Shown here piece by piece: positions 1 through 13,409 of a DNA stretch of 64,000 bases. This DNA is from Adenanthera pavonina (lineage: Eukaryota; Streptophyta; Magnoliopsida; Fabales; Fabaceae), in contig JAIVEN010000014.1 in assembly GCA_026686845.1 (NCBI GenBank), forward strand, positions 37,842,001 to 37,906,000. The letters are read 5' to 3'. The position numbers were made by a program, and so were the translations under genes. The first letter of the stretch is position 1, and every line of letters begins with the position of its first letter. Below the pieces are notes generated by a model. The model worked only from the letters and a program-made list of their open reading frames with translations, was not told the DNA's origin and searched no databases.

Positions 1-1113
1 CAAAGTTTGGAGATTAGTGGAAAGCTCAAAGGTAGTTAACTCACCTATCTATGCTTATTATTATCATTGATATTGCTTGGTTTGAATGATGTGTTTAATG
101 TTTGGAATGTTGTCTTGTGATGATTTGGCATTGTTGGTTGGATTGTTTGAAGGGTAATGTGACCCTGGATATGTCCAAATACAAGGGGAAATGCTGCCCA
201 AATTTTCATAAAATGGTTATGCCAAAATGATTTGATTGCATGCTTAATGTGTTTTGAGCTGAATACTTGCAATATATATGATGATATGTGTGCATGATGG
301 TAGTTACTACTGAGATTCTTTGAATCTCACCCCTCTCCAAATGTCTAACCAATTTTAGGTTCAAGTTATGGCAAGATTACCCAAGAAAGGAAAGGCAAGG
401 AGAAGCAAAGTAATGTTCAAGATAATGATACTTAGGTTGATACTATTATATGAGAGGTTATGTAAAACCTTATGGGAGATAATTATGCTATGCTTCCATG
501 TTAATATGTTCCTCTAAGTTCTTATGGAGTATCATGTAAGATAAAGGCAAGTTATGGCTATTTATGTATATATGAGTGTGTATTTTGGAAAGTTGGGAGA
601 ATGCAAGAGACTTTTCTGAACATAGTTGGGAATTCGAAGTACTGTACATAACTCAATATGTTCAATGTATGAATATTTTACATGTATGAAAACTAGACAT
701 GTGTAGCTTTCCATAGACACAAAGATCACTCAATTTGGAGTTGTGTATGATTTATTGTGATTTTTCAAAGTTATGGTCAGAATCAGGAATTTTCAAAAAT
801 GACCATTGCTACAGTACATATAATACGAACTCACTGTATAATTTGGCCAAGTAACTTCCCTGTTCAACATTTTTCCCATGTATAGAATCTTTTAAGCTAT
901 ATTTAGAGACTTGAACCATATCAATATGATTTTCTTAATTTAGTTATGAATTTTCAAAGTTTACCGGGTAAAAAGAAGTTAACCAAGGGAATGGTACCCG
1001 AAATGAAATAAATTGGTTTAAGTTGTTTTATGTAATCAAGTCTCTAATCAAGTAATAGTGGACTTAAATATAGTTTAATACATGGAAAATGAGTGTAAGT
1101 ATGAGGTGTTACA
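1..1113 (+). repeat. 3' part of a family-B LTR (copy 1)
   Basis: This is the end portion of a long terminal repeat, cut by the window start. It aligns by eye over its whole length with the 3' parts of the solo LTRs at 15909-18464 and 18833-21602, and it ends in GGTGTTACA at 1113. It carries the family's hairpin GAGATTC-TTT-GAATCTC at 312-328. It interrupts the family-A LTR that resumes at 1114. Whether a full element or a solo LTR lies to the left cannot be seen. There is no coding content. Confidence 0.8.
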
Positions 1114-3363
1114 GCGCCCCATGCTAATACCATATCAGCAAATTTCAAAGTTCCGAGGCAAACTTCTAATGCACATAACTTCGAGCTCCGACTTCCAATT
1201 GACCTGATTCTAACTCCTACAGGTCAATCTTATCTCAATCTATCCATAGACACCAATTTTGCCTTGATTCATCTTTGTATAGAGATTTTGGACACTTGAC
1301 ACAATTTTGGCCACTTTTGATCAAAACTTGAATCCTTCTACCTCCAATTGCCACTAAAGGCAATTTGACCATTCTGGATCATACACATAGGTCCTAAATG
1401 ACTCAACCAGCTTGTCTAAAGAGGTTTCACCTCAAAGAAAGCACTCATTTGAGATTTGACCCCCTTGAACCCTAAGTTAAAATAATGGGCTATTTGCCCT
1501 CAAACACCCAAACAAGGCCCAAATCCACCTTTAGGTTCATATATACTACCATACTGACTCCTCAACACCCCGAACCATAAATGCATCACATCACATCATA
1601 TCAAACTCATCATGTTCAATGACATTCCACATCATTGCCATCACATACATATTGTACCACCATCATCATTACAGTCATCAGGATTCTCATGTCAATTCCA
1701 AACACACTATCCTACTTGGCATAACATACATAGACAACACACACATACACTATAGTAACTTGATATTCCCAATACCAAAGTGGCTATGCTTCCCTCGTCA
1801 TCTTCAGACTAGTGCTAGAACTTTCATCTGAAAGGTTAGTTGATGGGAAAGAGGGTGTGAGATAAAGTCTCAATAATCAAGTACAACCACAATGGTATAT
1901 ATATAATATCTCATACATTAATATAATGAATGCAACATGAAATGAAATGCATGTCTCCCTCGTATATAGCTAGAGCCATGAGCTAGCGTCATCATAGGAC
2001 ATTTCATATAGGTGACTCTCTTTCAACAATTGGTGAAGATTGATTTCAAGACATCACCAAGCTAATCTTATACTAGTGCGGCCTGCCAAAGGTAACACTA
2101 ATACTTGGATCGTAGCTCTCTTTCCCCTTTTCCACCACGAATTGGTGATGATTTAGGGAATATGCAGTCCACTGTCCGCCTTTTCCTCCTAGTCATTGGA
2201 GGAGATTTAGTTGCAGGGATCCTATCCTTATTCCACCCATATCATATCTCATCATATCATATCATCATCACCACCCGATCACCATATACCTCACAATGCC
2301 ATATGGTGATATTTATGCCATATCATCAAGTCATTATCATCATCATCATATTTCTTAATGTCATGCTATGCAATCATGCCATGTCATATCATCATCATCT
2401 GCTATAATGTCTAGCCGTGTGCATACCACAATATATAGAAAAACCATACACACACATAGCAATATCATGGTATGAATGGAAACATGCATATATAAACACA
2501 TATATATAATAACATGTAATACAAACACCCGGTTACTTCAAGTTGTTAATACCACACATATACTATTCCACGAGCTTCTAGGATTGTCCAACACAACTTG
2601 TACTCTTCTGGTCAATGAAACAACCTTCACAATATCATAATATCTTGATTAACATAATATACCACTTGACCAAAATCCTTAATTCAACTATTTAGGCTAA
2701 ACCCATGGTTCCAACTACAATTTCATGCATCAATGAGTCCCACTCTACTATTTAAACTATAACCAACCATACAAGCTTCAAATTCCATACATCCTCTAGC
2801 AATTTCAACCTAAGGTTTACCCCAAATCATGCGTAATCCTTTTAAAACTCACACCCAAGCATCATAAACACCAAATCACACCTCATTAATCCTATTTCAT
2901 CCATTTTAATCAGTGGATTTTGACCGAAACAAAAAATCCCAACATATATCCAAAAAATCCTACTCAAAACCAAAGAACAATGGAGAAGAAGGAGTACAGA
3001 TCACTTGCCAACGAAGATTGAAGCTTCTAAAGTCCGAAAATCACTCCCAATGGCTGAAGATCAAGAACAATAACAAAACTTCTTCTTTCTCCCTCTGTTT
3101 CTTTTCTGTTTTGTCATCTAAAGTGATTCTAATTTAAACAAAATTTTCGATGCTTGCTACAGCGAAGCGCTCTCAGCCTGAAAAACATTTCCAAAATTGT
3201 AGCTTGCTCGCGGTGACGACTCTGAATCTTGTCATTGTGTGGAGCTTCTCTGCTTCTACTTCAGTCTTTCATTTGCCGTAATTCCTTCAGTCCTGAACAC
3301 ATCACTAATTATACTTCATTAGTTAGGGATTAAGATAGGGATAATTTAATGATAGTTGTTACA
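1114..3363 (-). repeat. 3' LTR of G1 (family-A copy 1, truncated)
   Basis: It matches the family-A LTRs at 10886-13409, 39519-41964 and 57211-59715 and ends, in plus orientation, with GTTGTTACA at 3363. Roughly the first 250 bases of the family consensus are missing because the B LTR at 1-1113 interrupts it. It contains the CAT/ATC-rich stretch typical of this family (about 2225-2405). Beyond 3363 the DNA reads, on the minus strand, as the end of an integrase frame, as expected next to a 3' LTR. Confidence 0.85.
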
Positions 3364-4760
3364 TTCTTTCATTCTTATAAAAATTTTGTCCTCAAAATTT
3401 CAACTCTTATCTTAGGCAAACATCTTTGGATACCTCCTTCGATGGAATCTTCCATCTCCCACGTGACATCATTGGATGCCAAGCTGCTTCACAGCACTTT
3501 TACTAATTTGATGGTTTTATTCCTTAACTGTTTCTCCTTTAAATCAATGATTTGTCGTGGCGTGACCTCAAAAGTCAAATCCTCTCTTACTTGAACTTAT
3601 TCATCATTAATTATGTGAGATGGATCTGGATGATACTTCTTGAGTTATGGCACATGGAAAACATCTTGCAACCCTATGAGATTAGGCGATAGTGCTACTC
3701 GATATGCCATTGGCCCAATTCGCTCCAAAATTTGATATAGACCTATATACCACAGAGTGAGTTTCTTTACTTGAATTGATCTCCCAACACTTGTAGTAGG
3801 AGTGAACTTCAAAAATACATGACAAACTCCAATGGTCTTCTCCTTCTATCTACATAACTCTTTTGCCGGCTTTGGGTGGTCAAAAGTTTCTGCGCATACT
3901 CTCTATTTGTTGAGAGGTTTGATCCACAATATCTAAGGCCAAGAGGCTTCACTCACCAAGTTCAATGCAACACAATGGTGATCTACACTTTCTGCCATAT
4001 AAGGCTTCATAGGGAGCCATTTGTAAACTCGAGTAGTAACTGTTGTTGTACATAAATTTGGCCAATGGCAGGTATTGATCCTAGTTCTCCAGAACACAAG
4101 CCTGCAACATGTCTTACAGTGTTTGGATTGTCTTTCCATCTGCCTATGAGAATAAGGATGATAAGCAGTATTGAAATTCAACTTTGTCCCCATGGCCTTT
4201 TGAAGAGACTTCCAGAATTTGGATGTAAACCAAAGATCATTGTCTAACATGATATTCATTGGAATCCCATGTAATCATAATCTCATTTATGTATAGTTGG
4301 GCTAACTTTTCCATTGAAATAATTTCCTTAATTGGAAGAAAATGAGCCAACTTTATCAAGCTATCTACAATTACCCATATCCTATTGTGCCCTAAAGAGC
4401 TCCTTAGTAATCCTATCACAAAATCCATGAAGATGCTATCCCATTTCCATTTAGGAAGTTCCAGAGGTTGCAACGAACCTGCTGGCAATTGGTGTTTAAT
4501 TTTCACATTCTAACAGATTAGGCATCTTGCCACATACTCCGCGATGTCCTTTTTCATGCTTGGCCTCCAATATCCTCACTTTAAATCTTGGTACATCTTA
4601 GTGATACTAGGGTGAATAGTATACCTGCTTTTATGAGCTTCCTCCAAAATAATTTCTCACAATCTTGCAATATTTGGCAGACAAATCCGAACATGGTACC
4701 AGATGATACCATCCTCCAGTATATCGAAATCCTGGGTTTTTGCCATTTCAATTTGTTCCC
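3364..4760 (-). pseudogene. G1 integrase with chromodomain-like tail, broken
   Basis: On the minus strand this reads as a gypsy integrase core and C-terminus. In the core, KWKWDSIFMDFVIGL (about 4450-4405) carries the first catalytic Asp. A segment around 4255 with FTSKFWKSLQKAMGTKLNF corresponds to the second-Asp region, but the usual SDRD-type motif reads LDND. The C-terminal part (3900-3600) has the GPMAYRVAL and VFHVPQLKKYHPDPS type words of the GPY/F module. At 3560-3400 a chromodomain-like segment KLVKVL-stop-SS ... DVTWEMED follows; the stop is a TGA where a Trp is expected. The zinc-binding N-terminus is scrambled. Integrase would insert the cDNA, and a chromodomain would target it to chromatin; this copy can do neither. 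Confidence 0.8.
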
Positions 4761-4919
4761 AAGTGCCTAAAAGATATTTATCCTCTAGTTGAGCATAGCA
4801 ACAGTTTCTCAATAAATCACTTGATACATTGATAGATCCCAATACTAGTATTTTTGGATGTACATTGATGGATAACTTCATATCTCTCAAGCTTTCTAGC
4901 AATTATTATTCCCTCATCA

Positions 4920-6240
4920 ATATTGTGGCTATATGGATCGACTTTCTACTTAGTGCATCTGCTACTACATTGGCTTTCCCAGGATGATACTTCAAGGTAG
5001 TTTCATGATCTTTCAAAAATTCTACCCATCTCCTTTGTCTCACGTTTAACTCCTTATGATCTCTAAATACCTCGAACTAAGTGCCATATAGATGATGCCT
5101 CTATAATTTCAAGGCAAAAACTAAAGCCGCCAGCTCAAGGTCATGAGTAGGATAGTTTTTTTCATGGGGTTTCAACTATCTTGAAGCATATGCTACAACT
5201 CTTCACTGTTGCATCAACATACACCCTAGACCCTTCTTAGAGATGTCTGTGTAAATTATGAATGGCTAGATGGGATAGGGATAATTAGCATTAGGGCGGA
5301 TGTTAAATGAACCTTCAACTCTTGGAATACTCTCTCACACCTGTCATCCTAAATGAAAGATCAATCCTTAAGGGTGAGTCTAGTTAAGGGCATAACAAGC
5401 TGAGAGAGTCCCTTGATGAACCTCTGGTAGTAACCAGCCAATCCCAAAAAGCCACCAATTTAGGTCATTGATTGTGGTCTCTCCCAATTAAACAATGCTT
5501 CTATTTTACTGGGATCTATCACTGCTCCTTCCTTAGAAATCACATGGCCTAAGAATTTCACCTCCCATAGCCAAAACTCGCATTTACTAAGCTTGGCATA
5601 CAGTTGGTGATCCTGCAATTCTTGTAGCACAATATGGAGATAGAGTGCATGCTCTTATTCACTCTTAGAGTATATCAAAATATCATCAATAACTACCACT
5701 ATAAACTTGTCTAGATATGGCTAGAATGTCATGTTCATATAATCAATGAAAATTACTAGGGCGTTGGTCAACCTAAGTGGCATAACAAGGAACTCATAAT
5801 GTCCACACCAAGTTTGAAAGGCTATTTTAGGCACATCCTCAGCACGCACCCGAAGTTGATGGTATCTTAACCTTAAATCAATTTTTGAGAAAATTGAGGC
5901 ACTTGTTAATTGATCAATTAAGTCATCGATCCATGGCAAAGGATATTTATTCTTAATTGCCACTCGGTTTAGTTGCTTGTAATCAATACGCAACCTGAGG
6001 CTACCATCATTCTTCTTAACGAATAACACTGGGGCTCTTCAAGGCGAGACACTCGATTTGATAAAATCCCTTTTTAACACATCTTCAATATGCTTTTTAA
6101 GTTCTTTTAATTTAGATGGTGCCATTCAATATGGAGCCTTAGAAATTGGACTTGTCCCGGGCACCAGATCAAAGGAAAACTCCAGCTTTCATGGAGGTGG
6201 CAAGCTGATGATCTACTCTGGAAACACATCAGGATATTAA
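4920..6240 (-). pseudogene. G1 reverse transcriptase and RNase H, broken
   Basis: The RT domain lies about 6060-5560: [21 protein letters not shown], then [19 protein letters not shown] and [16 protein letters not shown] are standard gypsy RT blocks. The catalytic block reads VVIDDILIYSKS (about 5665-5640) and keeps its paired aspartates, but a stop follows almost at once and another precedes it. Several conserved positions have changed (for example GYHQL reads RYHQL and PFGLTNAP reads PLRLTNAL). The RNase H end is recognisable at 5140-4930 by YSTHDLELAALVFALK-like and [14 protein letters not shown] words spread over different frames. It would copy element RNA into DNA but is clearly dead. 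Confidence 0.85.
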
Positions 6241-6279
6241 CACACAACTGAATACCTTTCTATACCTCTTTCTTCATTC

Positions 6280-7997
6280 ACGTTAACAGAGAAGAAAACC
6301 AGAAATCCTTGACACCCTTTTTGCAAGTACCTATTTTCTTGGGCAAAGGATAGGCAAACATTTTCATACCCTTCAACACTAGGGATATTCATGGGCAATG
6401 ACGTAATCTTCCAAGCATAGTCAAGAATTGTATTGCTTGCCTTCAAACAATCCATCCCAATAATGACATCTATCTCTTACAATGGTAGACAAATTAGATC
6501 CAAAGTAGTGCTTTAATGTTCAAAATGAACCACATAATTTAGACAAGCTTGAGTGATTCTTAGTGAAATTCCCATAGGTATGGATACTGACAATTCAAAA
6601 GATAACTCCATGGCCACAATACCCAATCTCTGAGTACAATCAAAAGATATAAAGGAATGTGATGCACTTGAATTAAACAATGCATGAATAAAGATACCAT
6701 TGAGTTTAAGTTTACCTTTAATCAAGTTAGGTTCTGCATCTGCTTCCTGTCTAGTTTTTACAAAAACTTGTCCGAGCATTGTGGGCCTTCTTGTCATATT
6801 ATCATGTCTAGGCTCCCGACAATTCGGTGACATGTGTCTTGGTTTCCCATAGTTATAGCAAATCAAACATGGTCGATCACTATGGTTCATCTTGTATTGT
6901 GTGCATGGATTTGAGGCACTACTTGAACTATATTAAAATGGGGCTGAGTCTCTCCCTGCAAATTCACTCAGACTAGAGCTCCCCTAGTCAAAGCCTCCTC
7001 CATAAAATTACCTTCTACCATAACAGCCTCTATTGGATTGATCCCTACCAAACTTGCCTCTTCTTCTGCCAAAATGACCTCTATTATGACAGCCTCTTCC
7101 TTTACTAGGACCACCACTGCCATTGCTACTACCACTACTAGATCCACTTCCTTTATTGATTTCTCTAGTAGGTCCTAGGTGAGAAAGGGCTTGGATCATT
7201 GAATTCTTCCTATCCTCCTTAGTCTCCCGCATTTGCCTAGATAGGACCTGCATCTTTGCATATAAGTCCTCAAAGGGCACAAATTCAACCACTGATAGTC
7301 ATTCCTTTATTTCTAGATGGGCTCCTGCAAACAACCTATCATCAAGATAATTGTTCAAATAGGTGGAATACTTTGCCAAATCTAGGAATTGATCAATGTA
7401 GTCATCCGCCAATAGATTCCCCTATTGAAAAGCTAGGAACTTGGCCTCCTTTTGTATCATTAGGGCTGGAGGGAAGTAGCATGCAAAGAATCTCTCTATA
7501 AACTGTTCTCAAGTCATTGGAGGATTCATGGATTCAACACTTGGGAGAACACTCCTCTACCAACACTTAGCCTTCTTCTCAAGTTTAAACACTACCAGTT
7601 GCACTTTTTATTCAGAGGTGCAATCTATCATGCCATATATAGTCTTCAATTGATCAATCTATTCCTCAGCCAATGTAGGGTCCATTGTGCCTTCGAAAGC
7701 TGGGGGATTAAACTCCCAAAAGTCTTTGAGTTGGAAAGAGATACCCTATTTTTTAGTTCTTGGGGCTTTCTCAAGCTCTACCACATTCTCATTATCATCA
7801 CTATTGCCCTCTTCTGCATTCAAATCAACATACATGCCTGCTTTTTCATTCACATCACCATATTCTTGTCGATTCAATTGCTCTTGCATCCTATTCAATG
7901 TTTCCTCCTGAGTATTTACTTTGTCACTGAGGCCCACCAACATCTCATGTATTTGTCTCATCAAATCACTGTTACTTGGTCTTCCTCTGCGAGACAT
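6280..7997 (-). pseudogene. G1 gag and aspartic protease, broken
   Basis: The gag start is the ATG at 7997-7995 (MSRRGRPSNSDLMRQIHEML); the N-terminal part, rich in Gln, Asn and Glu, is open to 7746. It then falls into several frames. A Gly/Ser/Arg-rich stretch (about 7170-7010) precedes a zinc knuckle at 6865-6820 reading CYNYGKPRHMSPNC, in which the second Cys of the CCHC set is Tyr. The protease follows: ALFNSSASHSFI (about 6690-6655) is the active-site block, with the catalytic Asp replaced by Asn and the next Gly by Ser. A word of the IIGMDCL type (about 6460) marks the protease end. Gag would form the particle shell and the protease would cut the polyprotein; both are inactive here. Confidence 0.85.
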
Positions 7998-8114
7998 TTT
8001 CTCTTATACACAAGTAACAACACATTCAGTTATATGGTTCTGGACTAGTATTGCAATGGGAATATACAAGTCTATGCAATTAAAGTTGTGCCAAGTATTA
8101 TCACTAGCAAAAAT

Positions 8115-10849
8115 TGTAACACCTTACTTTATCATACATTTTCCCAAGTAATATGGCATATTTAATATCTAAATAACTCATGTTAGAGGCTTGAGTCATC
8201 AAAGAGTCCAAAATAATTAAAATAAAAAAATGTGTTACTGTTAATTTGGTACCCAAGTTTTCTAGACAAATTTTTAAAAATCATAACTAATTCTGAAAAA
8301 ATCTTATTGATGTGATTCAAGTCTCTAAATGAAGATTGAAACATGATCTACAAGGGAAAAATATAAAACTTGCATTTGTCTAGACCAATTTGTACAGTAT
8401 ATTGCTCAACCTTTCATTGTTCAAATGGTTATTTTTCTCTTTTCCAGGATTTTGGCCATAAATTTAAAAATTCATGACTAACACTATACTAAGCCAAATC
8501 ATGCAGTTTCTATGCCATTGGAAAGCTATGTGTGTCTAATTATATTTTATTTTTATTATCATTTATTTAGCCTAGACATGGCACATCATCAATTTGAATC
8601 ACTAAGGATCTGAATATCACTTTTACTAGAACAGTCTTGGGAAAACTTGTATATCTCTCATTGTACATCTCCAATTGAACTCAAACCAGTGGCATATTAA
8701 TCTCAAAACATAATATTTTCATAAATATAAACTATTGAATTTTTAGATCTCTGTATGATTTTATATCACTTTTCAAAAAGAAGTAATATATTCAGTAAAA
8801 TTCGTAGCCTTCACATCACTATCCAATGTTGATCATCAATTTTAAAATTACACTATTAATCGTAAATATATCCAAATTAAGTGTTCTTTAGCTCATTGGA
8901 AAGTTTGTTTCAAATCCATGCCAAACATTTCATAATGCTCATAAGGACATAATAGCACAATATCATATATCTAAAAGCATATACATGGTTTATACATTAC
9001 TTCAAAATATACACTCATAGCTTGAAAACACCATCAAGCATCATTCTCTTCTTCATTCTCCTTAGCTCTCTAAACTCTATTGCCACAACTCATGTCTATC
9101 ATTTGGCATACTTGAGGGGATGAGATTGGGGACAATCTTAGTAGCAAGTCATATTCAAAGCATTATGACATTTATTTCACAGATTAAATCACATTTGAAC
9201 ATCAAAATACCACATTGGTCATAAAAATTTTGGTAGCATAATGGCTTCGAAAATGAATATCCCAGGGATTATAACCCCTCATATTACAGCCAAACAAATC
9301 AAAGAAAATACAATATACAATGTGGCAGCTCAAATTCATCATAAAATATCATATAAACATCATATGAACATAATGAAAGTACATGAAGCAATAAATGGAC
9401 TTAACTATCTTAGTGACTTCCCTTGGCTATACTCTAGGCTTTCAATGGTTACACAAGCTTCCTCCAACTTCCTCAAGTCCCTAGACAACATTGAACAATG
9501 GCTCAAACTATTGATTATGTAGTATAACACATATGGCTCAAATGACACTCTTAAAACCCTTAATGATCCAAGTTGTCTATCTTAGCCTATACCATGAAGC
9601 ATATACTTATTCTTAAAGTTTTTGGCCATGGGGAATCCATTTTTTGAATAAAAAACAATGAAATTCCCACTCTAAGATGGCCTTCTATTCTGACCAAAAT
9701 CAACCCCAAAGGAAAAGAAATTTGATTTTCTCAAAACTTACTCAAATTATGTTATACTTGCTTCCTCTTGCAAAATCTCACACCAAATCATGATTTTAAA
9801 ACAACTTTCCTCCCTTATTCAATCTTAGAACAAAATTGTACAGAGGTAGGGAAGGAAATATTTTATGGGAACTTAAGCCAAACAACCAAGGAAGATGCTA
9901 GAATACTAGGAAATCACAAGAGAATCACTTACCAATTTCCTAGAATTTTCTTCCTATTTTTGCTCCAATTTCTCTTCACCTTCACATGCTGCTCTCTCCC
10001 TCTCAAAATGGCAGACTACTCTTTCTCTTTCCTTTGCCAAATGCTTAGCCAAAATGAACCAAAGAGGGAGTATATATAATAACACTAATCATATTTACTT
10101 TTGGCTAATTATTTGATTAAGGTTAATGAAGTCTTAGCCATTAAGTTTGCTTAATGATTAAGCATTCCAACTTCATCCCACAAAGTGCCATGTGGCATCC
10201 TAAATGAGGGTACTCTTGTCCAAGACACTGCATAATTTTTCCAGTCTAGTATTATCCTATGTTGTTTACTTTATATTTAAACAAGTAAAGTTACTTTTTT
10301 TACAGTGTAAATTCACTTTATTGATACAAGGTTAAAGTGAATTTTTATTTGGTATCACTTTATTATACTATCTTTAATAAAATCCTTTTGTGATGTCCAA
10401 TAACTTTTCTTTTTAACTTTTAACTTTTGCAGATCAAAAAGTAGTTTTATTGGTATAAAGTTACTTTTTAACATTTGGCACTGATTATTTCTTCATCCTT
10501 GAACATTAACCCTCAGTGCCATTTACCATTGGACTTCTCTCGTCAAGAGTTTCATTTTGACAGCAATACTGTCTATTTATAAAATTACTCCTGACTCAGG
10601 GTAAATTTATAATTTTTAAAAATTTTAGGTCTTTAGGTGCAATTTTCCCCAAGGACTTTATTCATTTCTCTTACGTGATAGGGCATAATTGTCATTTCTA
10701 TAATTCTTAAGGGCAAAAATGTAATTTCTCATTTTTTATCTAACTGGGAAAAATAACCTCTTTGCCCTATTTCACACAAAATAGTGTCTGCCTGTTTTTG
10801 CAAATTCCCTATGCATTTCTAAATATTTTAGCTTTCTATGGATGTTACA
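8115..10849 (-). repeat. Solo family-B LTR (copy 2) inside G1
   Basis: In plus orientation it begins TGTAACACC at 8115 and ends GGATGTTACA at 10849, that is, it is reversed relative to copies 1, 3 and 4. It sits between the G1 primer-binding site and the start of gag. The uninterrupted version of that junction can be seen in G2 near 60540-60590. The flanking pentamers are aaaat and gaaac, so the target-site duplication is degraded or absent. No internal retrotransposon sequence is present. It keeps a changed form of the family hairpin at 9123-9138. Confidence 0.8.
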
Positions 10850-10870
10850 GAAACAATAATCTGAATCATT

Positions 10871-10882
10871 GCTCTAATACCA
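10871..10882 (-). other. G1 primer-binding site (tRNA-iMet type)
   Basis: The minus strand reads TGGTATTAGAGC three bases after the LTR end. This is one mismatch from TGGTATCAGAGC, the common plant primer site complementary to the 3' end of initiator Met tRNA. G2 has the perfect form at 60575-60586. Confidence 0.85.
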
Positions 10883-10885
10883 AAA

Positions 10886-13409
10886 TGTAACAGCATACTC
10901 TAACACACCTCCATACTTGACCAATTACTTCAAAAACTAACCAAACAAAACCAAAACACCTCTATTTTACTTCCTAGATCATCAGAGCAGTGGAAAAATG
11001 CCACAAGACAAGAACACCAGAAGAACTAAAATAGAGTGCAAAACTATGATTGCTCTAGTGCCGCCGATGCTTTAGTGCTCTTAGGTTTCAATATTGTCAA
11101 AACAGAGGGTCTAGTGCTAGGCCTGTCCTTGGTGCCGTGATGCCCCATACTGATACCATATCAGCAAATTTCAAAGTTTCGGGACAAATTCCCGATGCTC
11201 ATAACTTAAAACTCTAACCTCCGATTGACTTGATTCCAACTCCTATAGGTCAATTTTATCACAATCTAACCATAGACACTAATGTCACTCGAATTACCAC
11301 TCCGGTATTGGGAATATTAAGTCACTCTAGTGTATGTGTGTGTTATCTATGTTTGTTGTGCCAAGTAAGATAATGTGTTTGGAATTGACATGAGAATCCT
11401 GATACTGTAATGATGATGGTGGTACATTATGTGTGTGATGATAATGATATGGAATGTCATTGAACATGATGAGTTTGATATGATGTGATATGATGCATTT
11501 ATGGTTTAGGGTGTTGAGGAGTCAGTATGGCAGAGTATGTGAGCCTAACGGTGGGTTTAGGCCTTGTTGGTTTGTCTTGGGGCAAATAGCCCATTATTTT
11601 AATTTGAGGTTCAAGGGGTTCAAATTTCAGAGGATTGATTCCTTTGAGGTAAAACCTCTTTGGACAAGTTAGTTGAGTCATTTAGGACCTATATGTATGG
11701 TCTAGGATGGTCAAATTGCCTGTGGTGGCAATTAGAGGTGGAAGATTGCAAGTTTTGGTAAAAAGTGGCCAAAATTGTGTCGGGTGTCCAAAATCTCCAT
11801 ATAGAGAAGAAACTTCACCTGAAAGGTTTGTTCATGGGAAAGGGAGTGTGAAACAAAGTCTCAGTAACCAGGGACAACTACAAGCATATATATATAATAT
11901 CTCATACATTAATGTAATAAATGCAACATGTTGGATGCATGTCTCCCTTACACACAGCTAAACCACAAGCCGGCATCATCACAAGACATTTCATATAGGT
12001 GACTCCCTTTGAACAGTTATTAAAGACTGATTTCGAGACATCACTAAGCTCACCTCACACTAGTGCACCCAACCAAAGGTAACATTAATGCTTGGATTGC
12101 GGCTCTTCTTCCCCTTTCTCACCACAAATTAGTGATAATTTAGGAAAGATGTAGTCCATTGCCCGCCTTTCCCTCCTGGCCATAGGAGGAGATTTAGTTG
12201 TAGGGATCCCATCCTTATTCCACCCATATCATATCTCATCATATCATAACATCATATATCATATCATCATCACCGCCCAATCACCATATACCTCATAATG
12301 CCATGTGATGATGTTCATGCCATATCATCATGTCATCATCATATTTCTCAATGTCATGCTTTGCAATCATGCCATGTCATATCATCATCTTATATAATCA
12401 TCATCAAAATCATCATTCTCCGCTATAATGTCTAGTCATGTGCATACCATGATATATAGGAAAACCATACACACACATATCAATATCGTGGTATGAACGG
12501 AAACATGCATATAGACATACATATATATACAATAACATACAATACAAACACCCGGTTACCTCAAGTTATCAATACCACATGCACGTGATTCCACGAGCTT
12601 CTAAGATTGTCCAACATAACTTGCACTCTAGTGGTGAATGAAATAACCTTCAGAATATCATAATATCTTGATTAACATAATATACCACTTGACCAAAATC
12701 CTTAATTCGACTATTTAGGTTAAACCCAAGGTTCCAACTGCAATTTCATGCGTAAATGAGTGCCACTCTACCATTTAAACTATAATCAACCACACACGCT
12801 TCAGATTCCATACGTCCTCTAGGAATTTCAACTTAGGGTTTACCCTAAATCATGTGTAATCCTTTTAAAAAACTCACAGCTAAGTATCATAAACTCCAAA
12901 TTACACCTCATTAATCTCATTTCATCCATTGTAATCAGTGGATTTTTTCCAAAACCAAAAATCCCAACATATACTTGAAAAATCCAACTCAATACTAAAG
13001 AAAAATGGAGAGGGAGGAGTACAAATCACTCACGAACAAAGATTGAAGCTTCTAAAGTCCAAAAATCACTCCCAATAGCTGTAGATCAAGAACACTGGCA
13101 GAGCTTCTTCTTTTTCCCTCTGTTTCTTTTCTGTTTCATCATCTAAAATGATTCTGATTTAAACAAAATTTTTTATGCTCGTCGTGGCTCCAATAAGCTC
13201 GTTGTGGCATGAGCACTCTTGGCTTGAAAAACATTTACAAAATTGTAGCTCGCTCACCACAGTAGCTCTGAATCTTGTCGTGGTGTGTAGCTTCTCTGCC
13301 ACTACTTCAGTCTTTTCTCCGCCCTAATTCCTCTTGTCCTGTACACATCACCAATTATACTTCATTAGTTAGAGACTAAGTTAGGGATAATGTAATGAGA
13401 GTTGTTACA
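10886..13409 (-). repeat. 5' LTR of G1 (family-A copy 2) with internal inversion
   Basis: It runs from TGTAACAGC at 10886 to GTTGTTACA at 13409 (2524 bp). The body aligns with the other family-A copies, except that 11296-11816 is inverted (separate entry). It has the CAT/ATC-rich block at about 12225-12415. The LTR should contain the element's promoter and polyadenylation signals; I could not place a convincing TATA box. Confidence 0.85.
11296..11816. other. Inverted 0.52-kb block inside an LTR
   Basis: Read as its reverse complement, this block aligns without a break to 1289-1780 of the G1 3' LTR and to the matching parts of 39519-41964 and 57211-59715. Left of about 11296 and right of about 11816 the alignment is in direct orientation. 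Two short open frames here (11490-11672 and 11707-11961) are chance readings of inverted LTR sequence. Confidence 0.85.

Larger units (their letters stand above)
1114..13409 (-). mobile_element. G1: decayed Tekay-like chromovirus (Ty3/gypsy)
   Basis: This is a long gypsy element on the minus strand. Its 5' LTR is 10886-13409, followed by a tRNA-iMet type primer-binding site, then gag, protease, reverse transcriptase, RNase H, integrase with a chromodomain-like tail, and a 3' LTR at 1114-3363. The last is truncated on its left by a family-B LTR. Domain order PR-RT-RH-IN is that of Ty3/gypsy elements, and the chromodomain-like tail points to a chromovirus; Tekay is my inference from LTR length and ends. 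A solo family-B LTR (8115-10849) sits between the primer site and gag. Many stops and frameshifts make it non-functional. Target-site duplications cannot be checked because the left end is missing. Confidence 0.85.

Noticed and set aside
1619..2407. His-rich open frames (HHHH, HHHLL) on the plus strand
   Set aside because: They lie inside the CAT/ATC-rich block of a family-A LTR; the same block recurs in the other A LTRs in different frames, so they are not genes.
8110..10854. A target duplication for the B LTR inside G1
   Set aside because: The flanking pentamers aaaat and gaaac agree at only three positions, so I do not claim one.
11490..11961. Open frames that look like short proteins with many aromatic residues
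   Set aside because: They fall within or across the inverted LTR block and have no counterpart in the other LTR copies.
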